A stretch of 64,000 nt of DNA from Ensifer sp. IC4062 (GCF_020193575.1 NZ_JADYVD010000001.1:186001-250000); one strand, 5' to 3'. Counted from the first letter of the stretch, positions 9,599 to 19,280 are shown. Notes: generated by a model from the sequence alone, not told the origin. Translations and numbers: made by a program.

Positions 9599-10567
9599 TT
9601 ACGCCCCCAGCCCCTCGAACAGCACGGTCGAAAGATAACGCTCCGCAAACGAGGGAATGATCACGACGATATTCTTGCCGGCGTTCTCCTCGCGCTGGCC
9701 GACCTCGATCGCTGCCTGGAGCGCGGCGCCGGCGGAAATGCCGACCGGCACGCCTTCGAGCCTGGCGACGAGCCGCGCGGCTTCCACCGCTTCGCCCGCG
9801 TTCACAGTGATCACCTCGTCGTAGATGCCTGTGTCGAGGATCGCCGGCGCGAAGCCGGCGCCGATCCCCTGGATTTTGTGGGGACCGGGTTCGCCGCCAG
9901 AAAGGACAGGGGATTCCTCCGGCTCCACGGCAATAACCTTGACCGATGGCTTGCGCGCCTTCAGGACTTGGCCGGCGCCGGTGATCGTGCCGCCGGTGCC
10001 GATGCCCGAGACCAGGATGTCGACGCTGCCTTCGGTGTCGTTCCAGATTTCCTCGGCCGTCGTCTTGCGGTGGATCTCCGGATTGGCCGGATTTTCGAAC
10101 TGCTGCGGGATGATTGCGTCGGGAAGCGTCTCGGTGAGCTCCTGCGCCTTGGCGATCGCCCCCTTCATACCCTTGGTGCCTTCCGTCAGGACCAGCTCCG
10201 CGCCAAGCAGATAGAGCATCTTGCGCCGCTCGACCGACATCGTCTCGGGCATGGTGAGGATCAGCTTGTATCCCTTGGCGGCTGCAACGAAGGCCAGCGC
10301 GATACCGGTGTTGCCCGAAGTCGGCTCGATGAGGGTCGTGCGGCCGGGCGCGATCTTGCCCTGGGCCTCGAGCGATTCGATCATGGAGACGCCGATACGG
10401 TCCTTGACCGAGGCGATCGGATTGAAGAATTCAAGCTTTGCGAGGAGGTTCGCCTTTACGCCCTTTTCTTTTGCGAGCTTGTCCAGGCGCACGATGGGGG
10501 TGTCACCGATCGTCTCGGTGATCGAGGAAAAGACGCGACCGCGGCCAGGCTTGCGTGCTTCAGGCAT
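9599..10567 (-). CDS. cysK: Cysteine synthase A (O-acetylserine sulfhydrylase)
   Basis: The 322-residue PLP enzyme makes L-cysteine from O-acetylserine and sulfide. The PLP lysine sits in NPIASVKDR (Lys55). The substrate loop TSGNTG is at 83-88, and the phosphate-binding [10 protein letters not shown] lies around 190. Length and motifs match CysK rather than cystathionine beta-synthase. The gene stands alone between convergent and unrelated neighbours. Confidence 0.95.
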   Translation of the reverse strand: MPEARKPGRGRVFSSITETIGDTPIVRLDKLAKEKGVKANLLAKLEFFNPIASVKDRIGVSMIESLEAQGKIAPGRTTLIEPTSGNTGIALAFVAAAKGYKLILTMPETMSVERRKMLYLLGAELVLTEGTKGMKGAIAKAQELTETLPDAIIPQQFENPANPEIHRKTTAEEIWNDTEGSVDILVSGIGTGGTITGAGQVLKARKPSVKVIAVEPEESPVLSGGEPGPHKIQGIGAGFAPAILDTGIYDEVITVNAGEAVEAARLVARLEGVPVGISAGAALQAAIEVGQREENAGKNIVVIIPSFAERYLSTVLFEGLGA

Positions 10568-10702
10568 TTCGTTTCTCCCTTCGTTTGACGGTTATCGGAC
10601 AATAGGAACAATGCCCGTTCCCTTCCAGAGCGTGAACGCCCACGGTTTGGCCCAGGCGAAGTAAAAAGCGATTGCGAAACCGTTGGCTGGAGAATCCTTT
10701 TT

Positions 10703-11320
10703 TCAGTTCGCCCGGATCGCGATGTAGGCTGCCGTTCCGGCGAGGATGCCAGCCGCTGCGCGGTTCAATGCCCGGAGCGCCTTCGGCTGCTTCAGGAGCG
10801 AACGGGCGCGGGCTGCGAGCAGCATATAGGGCACCAGCACAGTGAGAAGGACAAGGAAGGTTGCCGCCAACAGCAGGCTGTAATCCTCGGGACCGATCGC
10901 GGCGAGATCTATGAGCGTCGGCACGAGGGCAACATAGAACAGCATCGTCTTGGGATTGCCAAGCGTCACCATCAGTCCCGACAGGAAAGACATCGCCGCG
11001 CTCGCCGACTTTTTCGCCTGTATTTCCTGCGACAAAAGGCCGGCGGTCCAGAGCTTCCAGGCGATGTAACCGAGATAGAGTGCACCGGCGATCTTCACGA
11101 TCAGAAAGGCTGTGGTGAAGGTCTGGGCGACGAAGGCGAGCCCGAGGACCACGGCAGTCAGATAGGCCATGTCGCCGAGAATTAGCCCAAGGCCCATGAA
11201 GAACGTTTCGCGGAATCCGGAACCGAGTGCCCGCGCAACCAGCGCCGTTATGCCCGGTCCGGGAATGGCCGCCGCGATGAAGAGGGCGCCGCTGTAAGCG
11301 AGAAGGGCCGCGAGTGTCAC
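10703..11320 (-). CDS. LysE/RhtB family amino-acid exporter
   Basis: The 205-residue membrane protein has about six hydrophobic segments and the family signatures PGPGITALVARAL near the N terminus and LGNPKTMLFYVALVP in the middle. It is predicted to export an amino acid or related metabolite across the inner membrane; the substrate cannot be read from sequence. A GTG start is chosen because CAGGAGGAAACC lies 4-12 bp upstream. It is divergent from a second LysE-type gene at 11495. Confidence 0.88.
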   Translation of the reverse strand: MTLAALLAYSGALFIAAAIPGPGITALVARALGSGFRETFFMGLGLILGDMAYLTAVVLGLAFVAQTFTTAFLIVKIAGALYLGYIAWKLWTAGLLSQEIQAKKSASAAMSFLSGLMVTLGNPKTMLFYVALVPTLIDLAAIGPEDYSLLLAATFLVLLTVLVPYMLLAARARSLLKQPKALRALNRAAAGILAGTAAYIAIRAN

Positions 11321-11494
11321 GATGGGTTTCCTCCTGAACGGGTGCTTGTTTAAACCAAGGCGCCGCCAACGAGAACCCGGCTTGGTCCCGATGACGAGGC
11401 TTTTCGTGGGAAAATTGATCGGGTGACAATAACGGCGTTGCTCCGATTCGGAGAGCCGTGCACCTTCCGGAAAAATCGCTGATGGCAATGCTCC

Positions 11495-12121
11495 ATGCCC
11501 GAAATTCAGAACCTTGTAGGCTTTGCCTTGCTCGCGCTCGGCATGGTGCTGACGCCTGGGCCGAACATGATCTACCTGATCTCGCGTTCCATCTGCCAGG
11601 GACCGGCGGCGGGCCTCGTCTCGCTCGGCGGCGTGGCGCTCGGCTTTGTCTTCTACATGGTCTTCGCCGCGCTCGGCATCACCGCACTGCTGCTGGCGGT
11701 TCCTTTCGCCTATGACGCGCTGCGTTTCGCCGGCGCGCTCTATCTGCTCTATCTTGGCTGGCAAGCCGTGAGGCCCGGTGGCCGCTCGCCCTTCCAGGTG
11801 CGCGACCTGCCGAAGGACGGGCCTCGCAAGCTCTTCCTGATGGGGCTCGTCACCAATCTGCTCAACCCGAAGGTGGCAGTGCTCTACCTTTCACTGCTGC
11901 CGCAATTCATCCGCCTCGAACAGGGCGATGTCCTTCTCCAATCGCTCGTCTTTGGCAGTCTCCAAATCATGATCAGCGTCACCGTCTTGATCGCGGTGAC
12001 GGCGGGCTCGATCGCCGCCTTCCTTGCCGGTCGCCCGCTCTTCATGCTCGTGCAGCGCTGGCTGATGAGCACCGTGCTTGCAAGCCTTGCCGTCAGCATG
12101 GCGGCGGAGGCGCGCAGATAA
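11495..12121 (+). CDS. LysE/RhtB family amino-acid exporter
   Basis: This 208-residue protein has six predicted membrane segments. LTPGPNMIYLISRS is near residue 20 and NLLNPKVAVLYLSLLPQF is in the middle, both typical of LysE/RhtB exporters. It is clearly a paralogue of the divergent gene at 10703-11320 but not a recent duplicate. No regulator lies between the two, so they may share a promoter region of about 170 bp. Confidence 0.88.
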   Translation: MPEIQNLVGFALLALGMVLTPGPNMIYLISRSICQGPAAGLVSLGGVALGFVFYMVFAALGITALLLAVPFAYDALRFAGALYLLYLGWQAVRPGGRSPFQVRDLPKDGPRKLFLMGLVTNLLNPKVAVLYLSLLPQFIRLEQGDVLLQSLVFGSLQIMISVTVLIAVTAGSIAAFLAGRPLFMLVQRWLMSTVLASLAVSMAAEARR

Positions 12122-12195
12122 AGCGAGACAGGCAGGCCTGAACTTGCTTCCGGGTGCGTGTGCGCGATCCTCCCGGCCTGGTGGAGAGGATGACC

Positions 12196-12893
12196 ATGCC
12201 CGGCACGCCAAGATCACTGAGCCTGACCCCGGCGCACGTTGCGCAGGTTCATCGGACGATCGCCGACGGCGGCCCGGGGCCGGGCGCAGTCCTTCATAGC
12301 GACGGGGATTACGACGAACGGGTGGAGCGGATGATAAGGAGCCATCCGGCTCCGGGGTCGCGAATAATGCTCTTTGCCTTTGGATCGTTGATCTGGAGGC
12401 CGGAGATCGAATATGTCGGCGAAAAGATCGCGCCTTCTGCTTCCGGATGATCCGCTTCCGGGGAACGCCCGAACAACCCGGACTCATGATGGCGCTCGAT
12501 CGCGGAGGGCAGCGCCGGGGTGTTCTCTACGAATTGCCGGACGATGAGATCGAGGGGCAACTCGGAAAACTCTTCCGGCGTGAGTTCACCTATAAGCCGC
12601 CCAACAGCATGCCGCGCTGGATCAAGGTCGAGACAGCACACGGTTCCGTCGCAGCCTTGAGCTTCGTCATGAACCGCGCTTCGCCATTCTATGCCGGGAG
12701 CCTTTCCCCCGAAGCCGTCGCCGAAACCCTGGCGCGAGCGTGCGGCCACGTCGGTTCGGGCGCGGAGTATCTGCTCAACACCGTGACGCATGTCGAGGCC
12801 ATGGGCATTCGAGACCGCAACCTTTGGCGTCTGCAAGCGCTCGTTGCCCAGTGCATCGAGCAAACGAGGCCTAGTCGAACAGAGGGCGCATGA
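12196..12893 (+). pseudogene. Broken ChaC-like gamma-glutamylcyclotransferase gene
   Basis: The first frame gives an N-terminal part with the substrate-loop motif FGSLIW, then runs EYVGEKIA into a stop at 12448-12450. A second frame resumes at about 12430 with AFCFRMIRFRGTPEQPG and continues to 12893 with the catalytic-type segment LFRREFTY. In intact relatives a stretch ending in GWHR joins these parts. The junction fits a deletion of roughly 22 bp (7 codons plus one base) near 12429. Intact ChaC degrades glutathione to 5-oxoproline and Cys-Gly. GAGAGG precedes the ATG at 12196. Confidence 0.8.
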
Positions 12894-13176
12894 AGCTGCG
12901 CTCGTAGCTCAAGATGCAGCGCGTCTCCTCGGCAAAAGCGAAGGCCGCCCGGCATTCAGGATCGGCCGCCATCTCTGCGCGATAGCTTTCATAAGCGGCA
13001 AGCGAAGGAAAGTTGAACAGCGCCAGAGCGATGTTGTTTGCGCCTTCATGCGGCAGGAAGTAACCGTGATGCGTGCCGCCGAGCCTATTGACCAGCGGGA
13101 TCCAGAGCTTCGCATAATGTTCGAATTCCGCGAGTTTATAAGGGTCGATGACATATTTCAGGTAGCACGTGATCAT
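12871..13176 (-). CDS. NIPSNAP family protein
   Basis: The 101-residue protein begins MITCYLKYVIDPYKLAEFEHYAKLW and ends in SYERSFMRPLFD, typical of the NIPSNAP ferredoxin-like (dimeric alpha/beta barrel) family. Its molecular role is not established. The ATG has GGGAG upstream and overlaps the stop of the DMT transporter gene by 4 bp, so the two are translationally coupled. The 3' end overlaps the remnant of the ChaC-like gene on the other strand. Confidence 0.82.
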   Translation of the reverse strand: MITCYLKYVIDPYKLAEFEHYAKLWIPLVNRLGGTHHGYFLPHEGANNIALALFNFPSLAAYESYRAEMAADPECRAAFAFAEETRCILSYERSFMRPLFD

Positions 13177-14087
13177 GAAGCTCTCCCTTCGCGCACCCGC
13201 TGGATAGGCGAGTTCAGCCGCAGTTTCCAGCCGAGATTCATGCCGGCCGCGGCAAGCAGGATCGCCGCCGACCCGGCGATCTGTATCGCCTGCAATTCGT
13301 GGCCGAAAGCTACGCGATCGACGAGGATCGCGGCGATCGGATAGATGAACGAGAGCGCGCCCGTCATGTGCGTCGGCAGCCGCTGGATCGCTCCGTATAG
13401 CAGGATATACATGATGCCGGTATGAACGACGCCGACGGCGACGAGCAGCGTCCATTGCCAGGCGTCCTGCGGCAGCGGTGCGGAGAGCGCGAAGGGCGCC
13501 AGCATGATCGCCCCGGTGATCACCTGTATGAGCGCGATCAGATGCGGCGGAGTGCCCTTGAGCAGCTTGGTAAGGAGCGCGGCGACGGCATAGAAGAAGG
13601 CTGCGCCGATGGAAAGTGCGATGCCGGCCAGATAGTGGTCGGGATCGAAGCCGCCGCCAGGCTTGGCGGAAACGATCGCCATCATTCCGGCGAAGGAGAC
13701 GGAAAGCCAGAAAAGCTTGGTGGCGGTGATCCGTTCGCCGAGAAACATGGCGCCGAGGCCGAGCAGCATGAAGGGCTGCGTGTTGTAGACCATCGTCGCG
13801 ATCGAGATCGACGCGCGCGAATAGGCGGCAAAAAGCAGGAGCCAGTTGACGACGATGGCCACGCCGCCAATCGTTGAAAGAAAGATGACGCGCGGCTTTA
13901 GCTGGCGGAAGTCGATGAGCCCGAGCATTGCCGCGAGCGCAATCAGCGTCAGCCCCCCGAAGACGCAGCGCCAGAAAACGACACCCGTGACCGGCTGGCC
14001 GGACATCAGTACGAACCAGCCGATTGTCCCTGAAATCAGCATTGCCGCCGTCATCTCAACGCTTCCGCGCTTCAGTTCTCCGTCCAT
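13173..14087 (-). CDS. EamA/DMT superfamily transporter
   Basis: The 304-residue protein has about ten membrane segments in two EamA repeats. Conserved features are YNTQPFMLLGLGAMFLGERI in repeat one and SFIYPIAAILVDRVAFGHEL in repeat two. It is probably a metabolite or amino-acid exporter. The ATG at 14087 is preceded by AAGGAGACC. It is divergent from an AsnC/Lrp regulator, the usual arrangement for exporters induced by their amino-acid substrate, and it heads a two-gene unit with the NIPSNAP gene. Confidence 0.9.
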   Translation of the reverse strand: MDGELKRGSVEMTAAMLISGTIGWFVLMSGQPVTGVVFWRCVFGGLTLIALAAMLGLIDFRQLKPRVIFLSTIGGVAIVVNWLLLFAAYSRASISIATMVYNTQPFMLLGLGAMFLGERITATKLFWLSVSFAGMMAIVSAKPGGGFDPDHYLAGIALSIGAAFFYAVAALLTKLLKGTPPHLIALIQVITGAIMLAPFALSAPLPQDAWQWTLLVAVGVVHTGIMYILLYGAIQRLPTHMTGALSFIYPIAAILVDRVAFGHELQAIQIAGSAAILLAAAGMNLGWKLRLNSPIQRVREGRAS

Positions 14088-14220
14088 GACTGGTCTCCTT
14101 TTCCGATTGCACAACAATAATCGGTCGTTCAGCAGCTTTATATGGATTCAGGAAGGGGAATTGATTATGATGCCTAATTATGAAAGGTGAACGTGCTATT
14201 GTGGCTTTTCGAGGTATTTG
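14088..14220. promoter_or_regulatory. Shared promoter region of DMT transporter and AsnC/Lrp regulator
   Basis: This 133-bp divergent intergenic region contains an AT-rich stretch (14160-14190) with TTATGA and AATTATGAA elements resembling Lrp-type sites. These sites are too degenerate to define an operator by eye. Confidence 0.35.
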
Positions 14221-14655
14221 ATGCTGGATGATGTCGATTGCCACATTCTTGAGATTCTCGCGGCCAATGCGCGCGTGTCGCTGAAGGAGCTCGCGCAAGA
14301 AGCGGGCCTCTCCTCGCCGAGTGCGGCCGACAGGCTGCGCAAGCTCGAGGAACGTGGCGTCATCAATGGCTTCACCGTCTCGGTCAATCCGGCGCGACTT
14401 GGCTATCCGTTGCAGGCGGTCGTACGCGTCCGGCCGATGCCCGGCATGCTGCATATCGTCGAAAAACTCATTCAGGAAACGCCTGAGATCGTCGAATGCG
14501 ACAAGATCACTGGCGACGACTGTTTCATTGCCAAGATGTTGGTGCGGGACATAGAGGAACTCGACACGATTCTCGACCGTATCGCCGAAAAGGCACAAAC
14601 CAACACCTCGATCGTCAAGTCGACGCCGGTCAAACGGCGTCTGCCGCCGCTTTAG
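14221..14655 (+). CDS. AsnC/Lrp family transcriptional regulator
   Basis: The 144-residue protein has an N-terminal winged helix-turn-helix (LDDVDCHILEILAANAR then LKELAQEAGLSSPSAADRL) and a C-terminal RAM/AsnC ligand-binding domain. That domain includes ECDKITGDDCFIAKM. The ATG has GAGG 7 bp upstream. It is transcribed divergently from the DMT transporter and probably controls it in response to an amino acid. Which amino acid cannot be inferred. Confidence 0.92.
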   Translation: MLDDVDCHILEILAANARVSLKELAQEAGLSSPSAADRLRKLEERGVINGFTVSVNPARLGYPLQAVVRVRPMPGMLHIVEKLIQETPEIVECDKITGDDCFIAKMLVRDIEELDTILDRIAEKAQTNTSIVKSTPVKRRLPPL

Positions 14656-14768
14656 ATTGTTGTTTCATGCATGTCGTGATCTCAAAACCGCTCAACGCTT
14701 TTTGGGCGACGTGGTAACAAGTTGGACCGGATGCAGGCGGAGGACCGTGCGCACTTCCTCATCCCGCT

Positions 14769-15245
14769 CTACTTCGATCCGGTAGAGCCGAAGCCGCCAG
14801 CGCCGCGCGCAGTCGTGCTGGCCCCGTCTACCTCACGGATTGCCACCTGTGTCACGGGTGCGATCACCATCTGGGCGATGCGCATGCCGCGCTCGACGAC
14901 GAAATCCTCCTGGCCAAGATTGATGAGCAGCACTTTCACCTCTCCGCGGTAGTCGCTGTCGATCGTTCCCGGCGTGTTGAGGCAGGTGATGCCGTGCTTG
15001 AAGGCAAGGCCCGAGCGCGGCCGCACCTGGCCTTCGCAGCCGAGAGGAATCTCGAAGATGAAGCCGGTCGGCACCAAGGCGCGCTCACCCGGCTTGATAA
15101 TCATAGGCCCGGCAGCGGGAACGGCCGCGCGCAAATCCATGCCTGCCGCCCCCGCCGTCTCGTAGGCGGGCAAGTCGAGATCCTGCGCGTGCGGCAGGCG
15201 GACAACAGTGAGGGCGGGGCGGTTTTCGGGGGTGTGCGTGATCAT
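14769..15245 (-). CDS. dut: dUTP diphosphatase (dUTPase)
   Basis: The 158-residue trimeric dUTPase hydrolyses dUTP to dUMP, which keeps uracil out of DNA and supplies dTMP synthesis. All motifs are present: AGMDLRA near 34, RSGLA at 77-81, [10 protein letters not shown] at 93-102, and the C-terminal arm GGFGSTG at 150-156. The length is standard. In related genomes dut often sits next to coaBC; here coaBC is 15 kb away. Confidence 0.96.
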   Translation of the reverse strand: MITHTPENRPALTVVRLPHAQDLDLPAYETAGAAGMDLRAAVPAAGPMIIKPGERALVPTGFIFEIPLGCEGQVRPRSGLAFKHGITCLNTPGTIDSDYRGEVKVLLINLGQEDFVVERGMRIAQMVIAPVTQVAIREVDGASTTARGAGGFGSTGSK

Positions 15246-15335
15246 TCCGCTATAAGCGTCGCGAGGCTCTCCACAGTCAATTGCATATTGGCCTGCGAGC
15301 CTGTAAAGACGCGGCAACCCACAGGAACCTCAATC

Positions 15336-16919
15336 ATGGCCGAAAGCATTGCCGAGGCGGTTTCCCGCCGCCGCACATTTGCGATCATTTCGCACCCGGA
15401 CGCCGGTAAAACGACGCTCACCGAAAAGCTCCTGCTCTTCGGAGGCGCGATCCAGCTCGCAGGCGAAGTCAAGGCCAAGAAGGACCGCATCCAGACTCGC
15501 TCGGACTGGATGAAGATTGAGCGCGAACGCGGCATTTCCGTCGTCACCTCGGTGATGACCTTCGAATACAGCGACACCGTCTTCAACCTGCTCGACACGC
15601 CCGGCCACGAGGACTTCGCCGACGACACCTATCGCACGCTGACAGCGGTGGATGCGGCTGTCATGGTCATCGACGCCGCCAAGGGCATCGAGCCGCGCAC
15701 GCTGAAACTCTTCGAGGTCTGCCGCCTGCGCGATATTCCGATCATCACTTTCGTCAACAAGATGGACCGCGAGAGCCGTGATCCCTTCGAGATCCTCGAT
15801 GAGGTCGAGGAGAAGCTGGCGCTCGACTGCGCGCCGGTCACCTGGCCGATCGGCCGCTCGAAAACCTTCTGCGGCACCTATCACCTCGCGACCAACGAGG
15901 TGCGCGGCGCCGACACGCAGGAGCGGCTCACCAAGGTCAACGATCCCGAAATGGCTTCGCATCGCCTGCCGGAAAACGAGCGTGACGCCTTCATCGAGGA
16001 AACGACGCTGGCGATCGAGGCCTGCAAGCCCTTCGATCACAAGGCCTTTCTCGAGGGCCATCTGACGCCGGTATTCTTCGGCTCGGCGCTCAGGAATTTC
16101 GGCGTGCGCGATCTTATCAACGCGCTCAGCGAATTCGCGCCACCGCCGCGTGCGCAGGTTGCCGATATCCGCACGGTCGAGGCAACGGACGAGAAGATGA
16201 CGGCGTTCGTCTTCAAGATCCAGGCGAACATGGATCCGAACCATCGTGACCGCATCGCTTTCGTCCGTGTCTGCTCGGGCAAGCTCGAGCGCGGCATGAA
16301 GGCGCGGTTGTCGCGCACCGGCAAGCAGATGGGGCTGACCGCGCCGCAGTTCTTCTTCGCCTCGCAGCGCCAGCTCGCCGACACGGCCTTTGCCGGCGAT
16401 GTCGTCGGCATCCCGAACCACGGCACGCTCCGCATCGGCGATACACTCACCGAGGGCGAGCCGCTCGTCTTCCAGGGCGTCCCGAACTTCGCACCGGAAA
16501 TTCTCCGCCGCGTCCGGCTTGAGGACGCGATGAAGGCGAAGAAGCTCAAGGAAGCGCTGCAGCAGATGGCGGAAGAGGGCGTAGTGCAGCTTTTCTCGCC
16601 GGACGACGGCTCACCGGCCATCGTCGGCGTCGTCGGCGCGCTGCAGCTCGACGTTCTGAAGGAGCGGCTGCAGGCGGAATACGGCTTGCCGGTCTCCTTC
16701 GAGATGTCGCGCTTCTCCGTCTGCCGCTGGGTTTCCGCCGATCACCCGGGCGAACTCGACAAGTTCATCACGGCGCGCCGCGGCGACATCGCGCGCGATC
16801 TCGATGGCGACCCGGTGTTCATGGCGCAGGACAGCTTCTCGCTGCGCTACGAGGCGGAACGCCATCCGGCGATCAGGATGGTGGCGATCAAGGAGTACCA
16901 CGTCGCCAAGGCGGCGTGA
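15336..16919 (+). CDS. prfC: Peptide chain release factor 3
   Basis: The 527-residue translational GTPase has G1 HPDAGKTT (20-27), G3 DTPGHEDF (87-94) and NKMD (141-144). The KSRTRSDWMKIERERGISV-like switch region characteristic of RF3 is also recognisable. It releases RF1/RF2 from the ribosome after termination. The ATG is preceded by ACAGGAA. A hairpin follows the stop and probably serves both convergent genes. Confidence 0.96.
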   Translation: MAESIAEAVSRRRTFAIISHPDAGKTTLTEKLLLFGGAIQLAGEVKAKKDRIQTRSDWMKIERERGISVVTSVMTFEYSDTVFNLLDTPGHEDFADDTYRTLTAVDAAVMVIDAAKGIEPRTLKLFEVCRLRDIPIITFVNKMDRESRDPFEILDEVEEKLALDCAPVTWPIGRSKTFCGTYHLATNEVRGADTQERLTKVNDPEMASHRLPENERDAFIEETTLAIEACKPFDHKAFLEGHLTPVFFGSALRNFGVRDLINALSEFAPPPRAQVADIRTVEATDEKMTAFVFKIQANMDPNHRDRIAFVRVCSGKLERGMKARLSRTGKQMGLTAPQFFFASQRQLADTAFAGDVVGIPNHGTLRIGDTLTEGEPLVFQGVPNFAPEILRRVRLEDAMKAKKLKEALQQMAEEGVVQLFSPDDGSPAIVGVVGALQLDVLKERLQAEYGLPVSFEMSRFSVCRWVSADHPGELDKFITARRGDIARDLDGDPVFMAQDSFSLRYEAERHPAIRMVAIKEYHVAKAA

Positions 16920-16930
16920 TCGAACCCATA

Positions 16931-16963
16931 TCGTAGACGGCGCCCGCGCAGCGCCGCCTACGA
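16931..16963. terminator. Probable bidirectional terminator hairpin after prfC
   Basis: TCGTAG-A-CGGCGC (16931-16943) pairs with GCGCCG-C-CTACGA (16951-16963), with one internal mismatch and a 7-nt loop. It lies between the convergent prfC and 16958 genes and overlaps the stop of the latter. There is no clear T-run. Confidence 0.5.
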
Positions 16964-17329
16964 TGGCGTCATCCGGAGTGCCAGGATCAGCTGGGCGACA
17001 CGGATGGTGATCAACACGTAGACGGCCACCAGCAGCAGTTGCGGGGCGACATGCCGCTTGATCTTTCCGAGCCGATGAAGCCCGTCTGCGAAGTTCAGAA
17101 AGAATAGTGCAATCCCGATCGAAAAGACGGTGTAGCCGGCGACCGGGATGCTCAAAAGCCCCTTTACATTGATGATGTCGGGATTCTCGACGGCATGCAG
17201 GCCGGCTGCGATGATCAGGGTCGCGACAACCAGATTGCGGACGTGGCGAAAGATTTCCTCGAGCCCGCCCCGATCGAGAAGCGCCTGCTTGAGGTTCAAA
17301 AACCATGGTGTGGCGCGCTCGTCGGGCAT
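16958..17329 (-). CDS. Small membrane protein of unknown function
   Basis: The 123-residue protein has about three hydrophobic segments (LVVATLIIAAGL, VAGYTVFSIGIALFFL and LLLVAVYVLITIRVAQLIL). A soluble N-terminus with LDRGGLEEIFRHVRN precedes them. The composition is convincing for a real inner-membrane protein, but I do not recognise the family. It is convergent to prfC and separated by about 120 bp from the gene at 17447. Confidence 0.6.
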   Translation of the reverse strand: MPDERATPWFLNLKQALLDRGGLEEIFRHVRNLVVATLIIAAGLHAVENPDIINVKGLLSIPVAGYTVFSIGIALFFLNFADGLHRLGKIKRHVAPQLLLVAVYVLITIRVAQLILALRMTPS

Positions 17330-17446
17330 CGCGGCTGTCGTCTCGCATTGTGATTTGGCGCGGATGATATTGGGCTCGGCTTTGCGTCGTCAAAGAATTT
17401 CGGCCGTCGCATTGAGTCAGCGTGGTGACGCAAGTGCGCCCCGGCC

Positions 17447-18139
17447 TCAAATATCGAAGCGCGGGGTCGACCGGTCCAATACGGTGCTGCGCGGAGTGGC
17501 AGACCAGACCGCGCCCATGGCTCCCGCCAGTTCATGGACGAGCCGGCCAACGTCTGTCGCCGCGCCCGCGTGCAGCGCTTCGGCGACGACGAGCACGGCC
17601 GTCGTCTCGTCGCCCACCGCCGAATAGCCGCTCTGGCGGTTGGTCCAGCGGCGTGCATGGGCGCGGCCTTCCTCGTCCGCGAAGATCACTTCGTGCTGCT
17701 CGGGATATTCGGTTTCCCCGGAAAACGTGGTGTAGGTCTCACTGCCAGAGGCGTAACGAACCTCGAGATGGCCGGCGACCCTGGAGAGATCGAAAACGGC
17801 GATCGGAACGGCAAATGCGAGCGAAGCCGCATTGCAAAGGTCGATCACCGGATGGATTCGTGGCAGGGACCCCTCCTTGCGGAACCGCCGGAGCAGCGCC
17901 TCGGAGGCCGAACGGTATTGCGTCGGCTTCAATCCCATGCGCGAAAAGGCGCGGCGCCACGCCTGGATCTCCGGAAATTCGCCCTCCGAGCCTGCCGCGA
18001 GCCGTGTTTTCGCCGCGGCCTCGAAAGCAGCGATATGCGCATCGGCGGAGACATCTCGGTGAATGCCTTCGACATGAAGGATTCCGGCGGAAAGTCCGGG
18101 AAAGTCGCTCCAGATGTCGCTTGAATGGCGGAAATACAT
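17447..18139 (-). CDS. B3/B4 tRNA-binding domain protein (stand-alone)
   Basis: The 230-residue protein resembles COG3382, a free-standing version of the B3/B4 domain found in the phenylalanyl-tRNA synthetase beta chain. Supporting segments are WRRAFSRMGLKPTQYRSA, SLPRIHPVIDLCNAASL and the C-terminal TTAVLVVAEALH. In the synthetase this domain edits mischarged tRNA; the role of free copies is unclear. It lies 70 bp downstream of a DMT transporter on the same strand and may be cotranscribed. Confidence 0.8.
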   Translation of the reverse strand: MYFRHSSDIWSDFPGLSAGILHVEGIHRDVSADAHIAAFEAAAKTRLAAGSEGEFPEIQAWRRAFSRMGLKPTQYRSASEALLRRFRKEGSLPRIHPVIDLCNAASLAFAVPIAVFDLSRVAGHLEVRYASGSETYTTFSGETEYPEQHEVIFADEEGRAHARRWTNRQSGYSAVGDETTAVLVVAEALHAGAATDVGRLVHELAGAMGAVWSATPRSTVLDRSTPRFDI

Positions 18140-18208
18140 GGTTGCTGGCCTCTAGTTGTGAACGATGATCGCAGCGGTGACGGCATTGCAGCGGGAGTGC
18201 ACGTTGCC

Positions 18209-19111
18209 TCATCCGGCCTCCGAACGGTTTCGCTGCGTGCCCGGCAACCGAAGACCCAGACTGAAGACGGCGGCGAGTACGCAGGCGATGCCGATCAGCT
18301 GATTGGCGGAAATAGGCTCTCCAAGTATGGCAAAGGCGAGGAGAACGGCTGAGACAGGGGCGAGCGCAGTGAACACCGAGACCTCCGTGCCGCTCACTCT
18401 TGCTAGTCCTGCATACCAGAGCAGGAAGCCGCCGACTGTCGGGACAAGAGCGTAGTAGGCGACCGCGGTGATCGACTGGATAGTTACCGCAGTCGTCTGT
18501 GGAATTTCGAGCAGGGCAACCGGTGCCGAGACAGCGACGCCCAGTCCGGCCATCAGCGTCGACAGGGCGAGGGGCGAAATCGCCGTTGTCAGGCGCTTGT
18601 TGATGAGAATGAAGAGGCCTTCGCAGATGACGGCGCCAAAGACCAGGATGTTGCCCTGCAGCGAATGCGCGCCAACGCTGTCTGCCTGGAAGACGATTGA
18701 AAGGACGCCCGCGGCGGCGAGTGCGATCGCCAGCAGTATGGAGCGATCCGGCCGTTCGCCGAGAACGACAATGGCAATCGCCGCTGAAACGATCGGCAGC
18801 GTACCGATGATGACGCCGGCATCGGCTGCGGGTGTCAGCCGCAGGCCGGAGATCAGCAGCGTCGTATAACCGACGCTGCCGGCGCCCGCTTGGATGAACA
18901 GGACGAGCCAGTCGCGTCGTTGCAACTTCGGCCATGCCGTCGCGGTCGCACGCATCAGGACGAGGAAGAGTGGAAGAGCGAGCGCGAAGCGCAGGGCCGT
19001 TGCGGTGAACGGCGGCAGGCCCGACGCTATGACCTTGCTTGCGATCACCGTGCTGCCGACGAGCGCCATCGCGAGCGACAGATAGATATAACCCTGAAAG
19101 TGCTTCGACAT
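18209..19111 (-). CDS. EamA/DMT superfamily transporter
   Basis: The 300-residue integral membrane protein has ten predicted helices in two EamA repeats (GYIYLSLAMALVGSTVIASK at the N terminus, LVPTVGGFLLWYAGLARVSG in repeat two). It is a putative metabolite exporter of unknown substrate. A TTG nine bases upstream is also in frame, but the ATG is at a better distance from the AGAGGG. It is the probable first gene of a unit that includes the B3/B4 protein. Confidence 0.88.
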   Translation of the reverse strand: MSKHFQGYIYLSLAMALVGSTVIASKVIASGLPPFTATALRFALALPLFLVLMRATATAWPKLQRRDWLVLFIQAGAGSVGYTTLLISGLRLTPAADAGVIIGTLPIVSAAIAIVVLGERPDRSILLAIALAAAGVLSIVFQADSVGAHSLQGNILVFGAVICEGLFILINKRLTTAISPLALSTLMAGLGVAVSAPVALLEIPQTTAVTIQSITAVAYYALVPTVGGFLLWYAGLARVSGTEVSVFTALAPVSAVLLAFAILGEPISANQLIGIACVLAAVFSLGLRLPGTQRNRSEAG

Positions 19112-19280
19112 GATTGCCAACCCTCTTGTGAGGGCTGCAGAAAAACCGATCGGCGCCCCGCGGTCTTGAACAGAATTGCAGGCGTCAGATGACGATGATT
19201 TGGGTCGAATCGACCCAAAATCGATCGATTCTAATAGGTCGAGACGCGGGATGCGGGCGGAAAACCGCGCACACTTTTCC

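Noticed and set aside
12447..12893. Stand-alone gene starting at the ATG in the second ChaC frame
   Set aside because: It lacks the essential N-terminal substrate loop, has no ribosome site, and its sequence continues the upstream frame after an apparent deletion.
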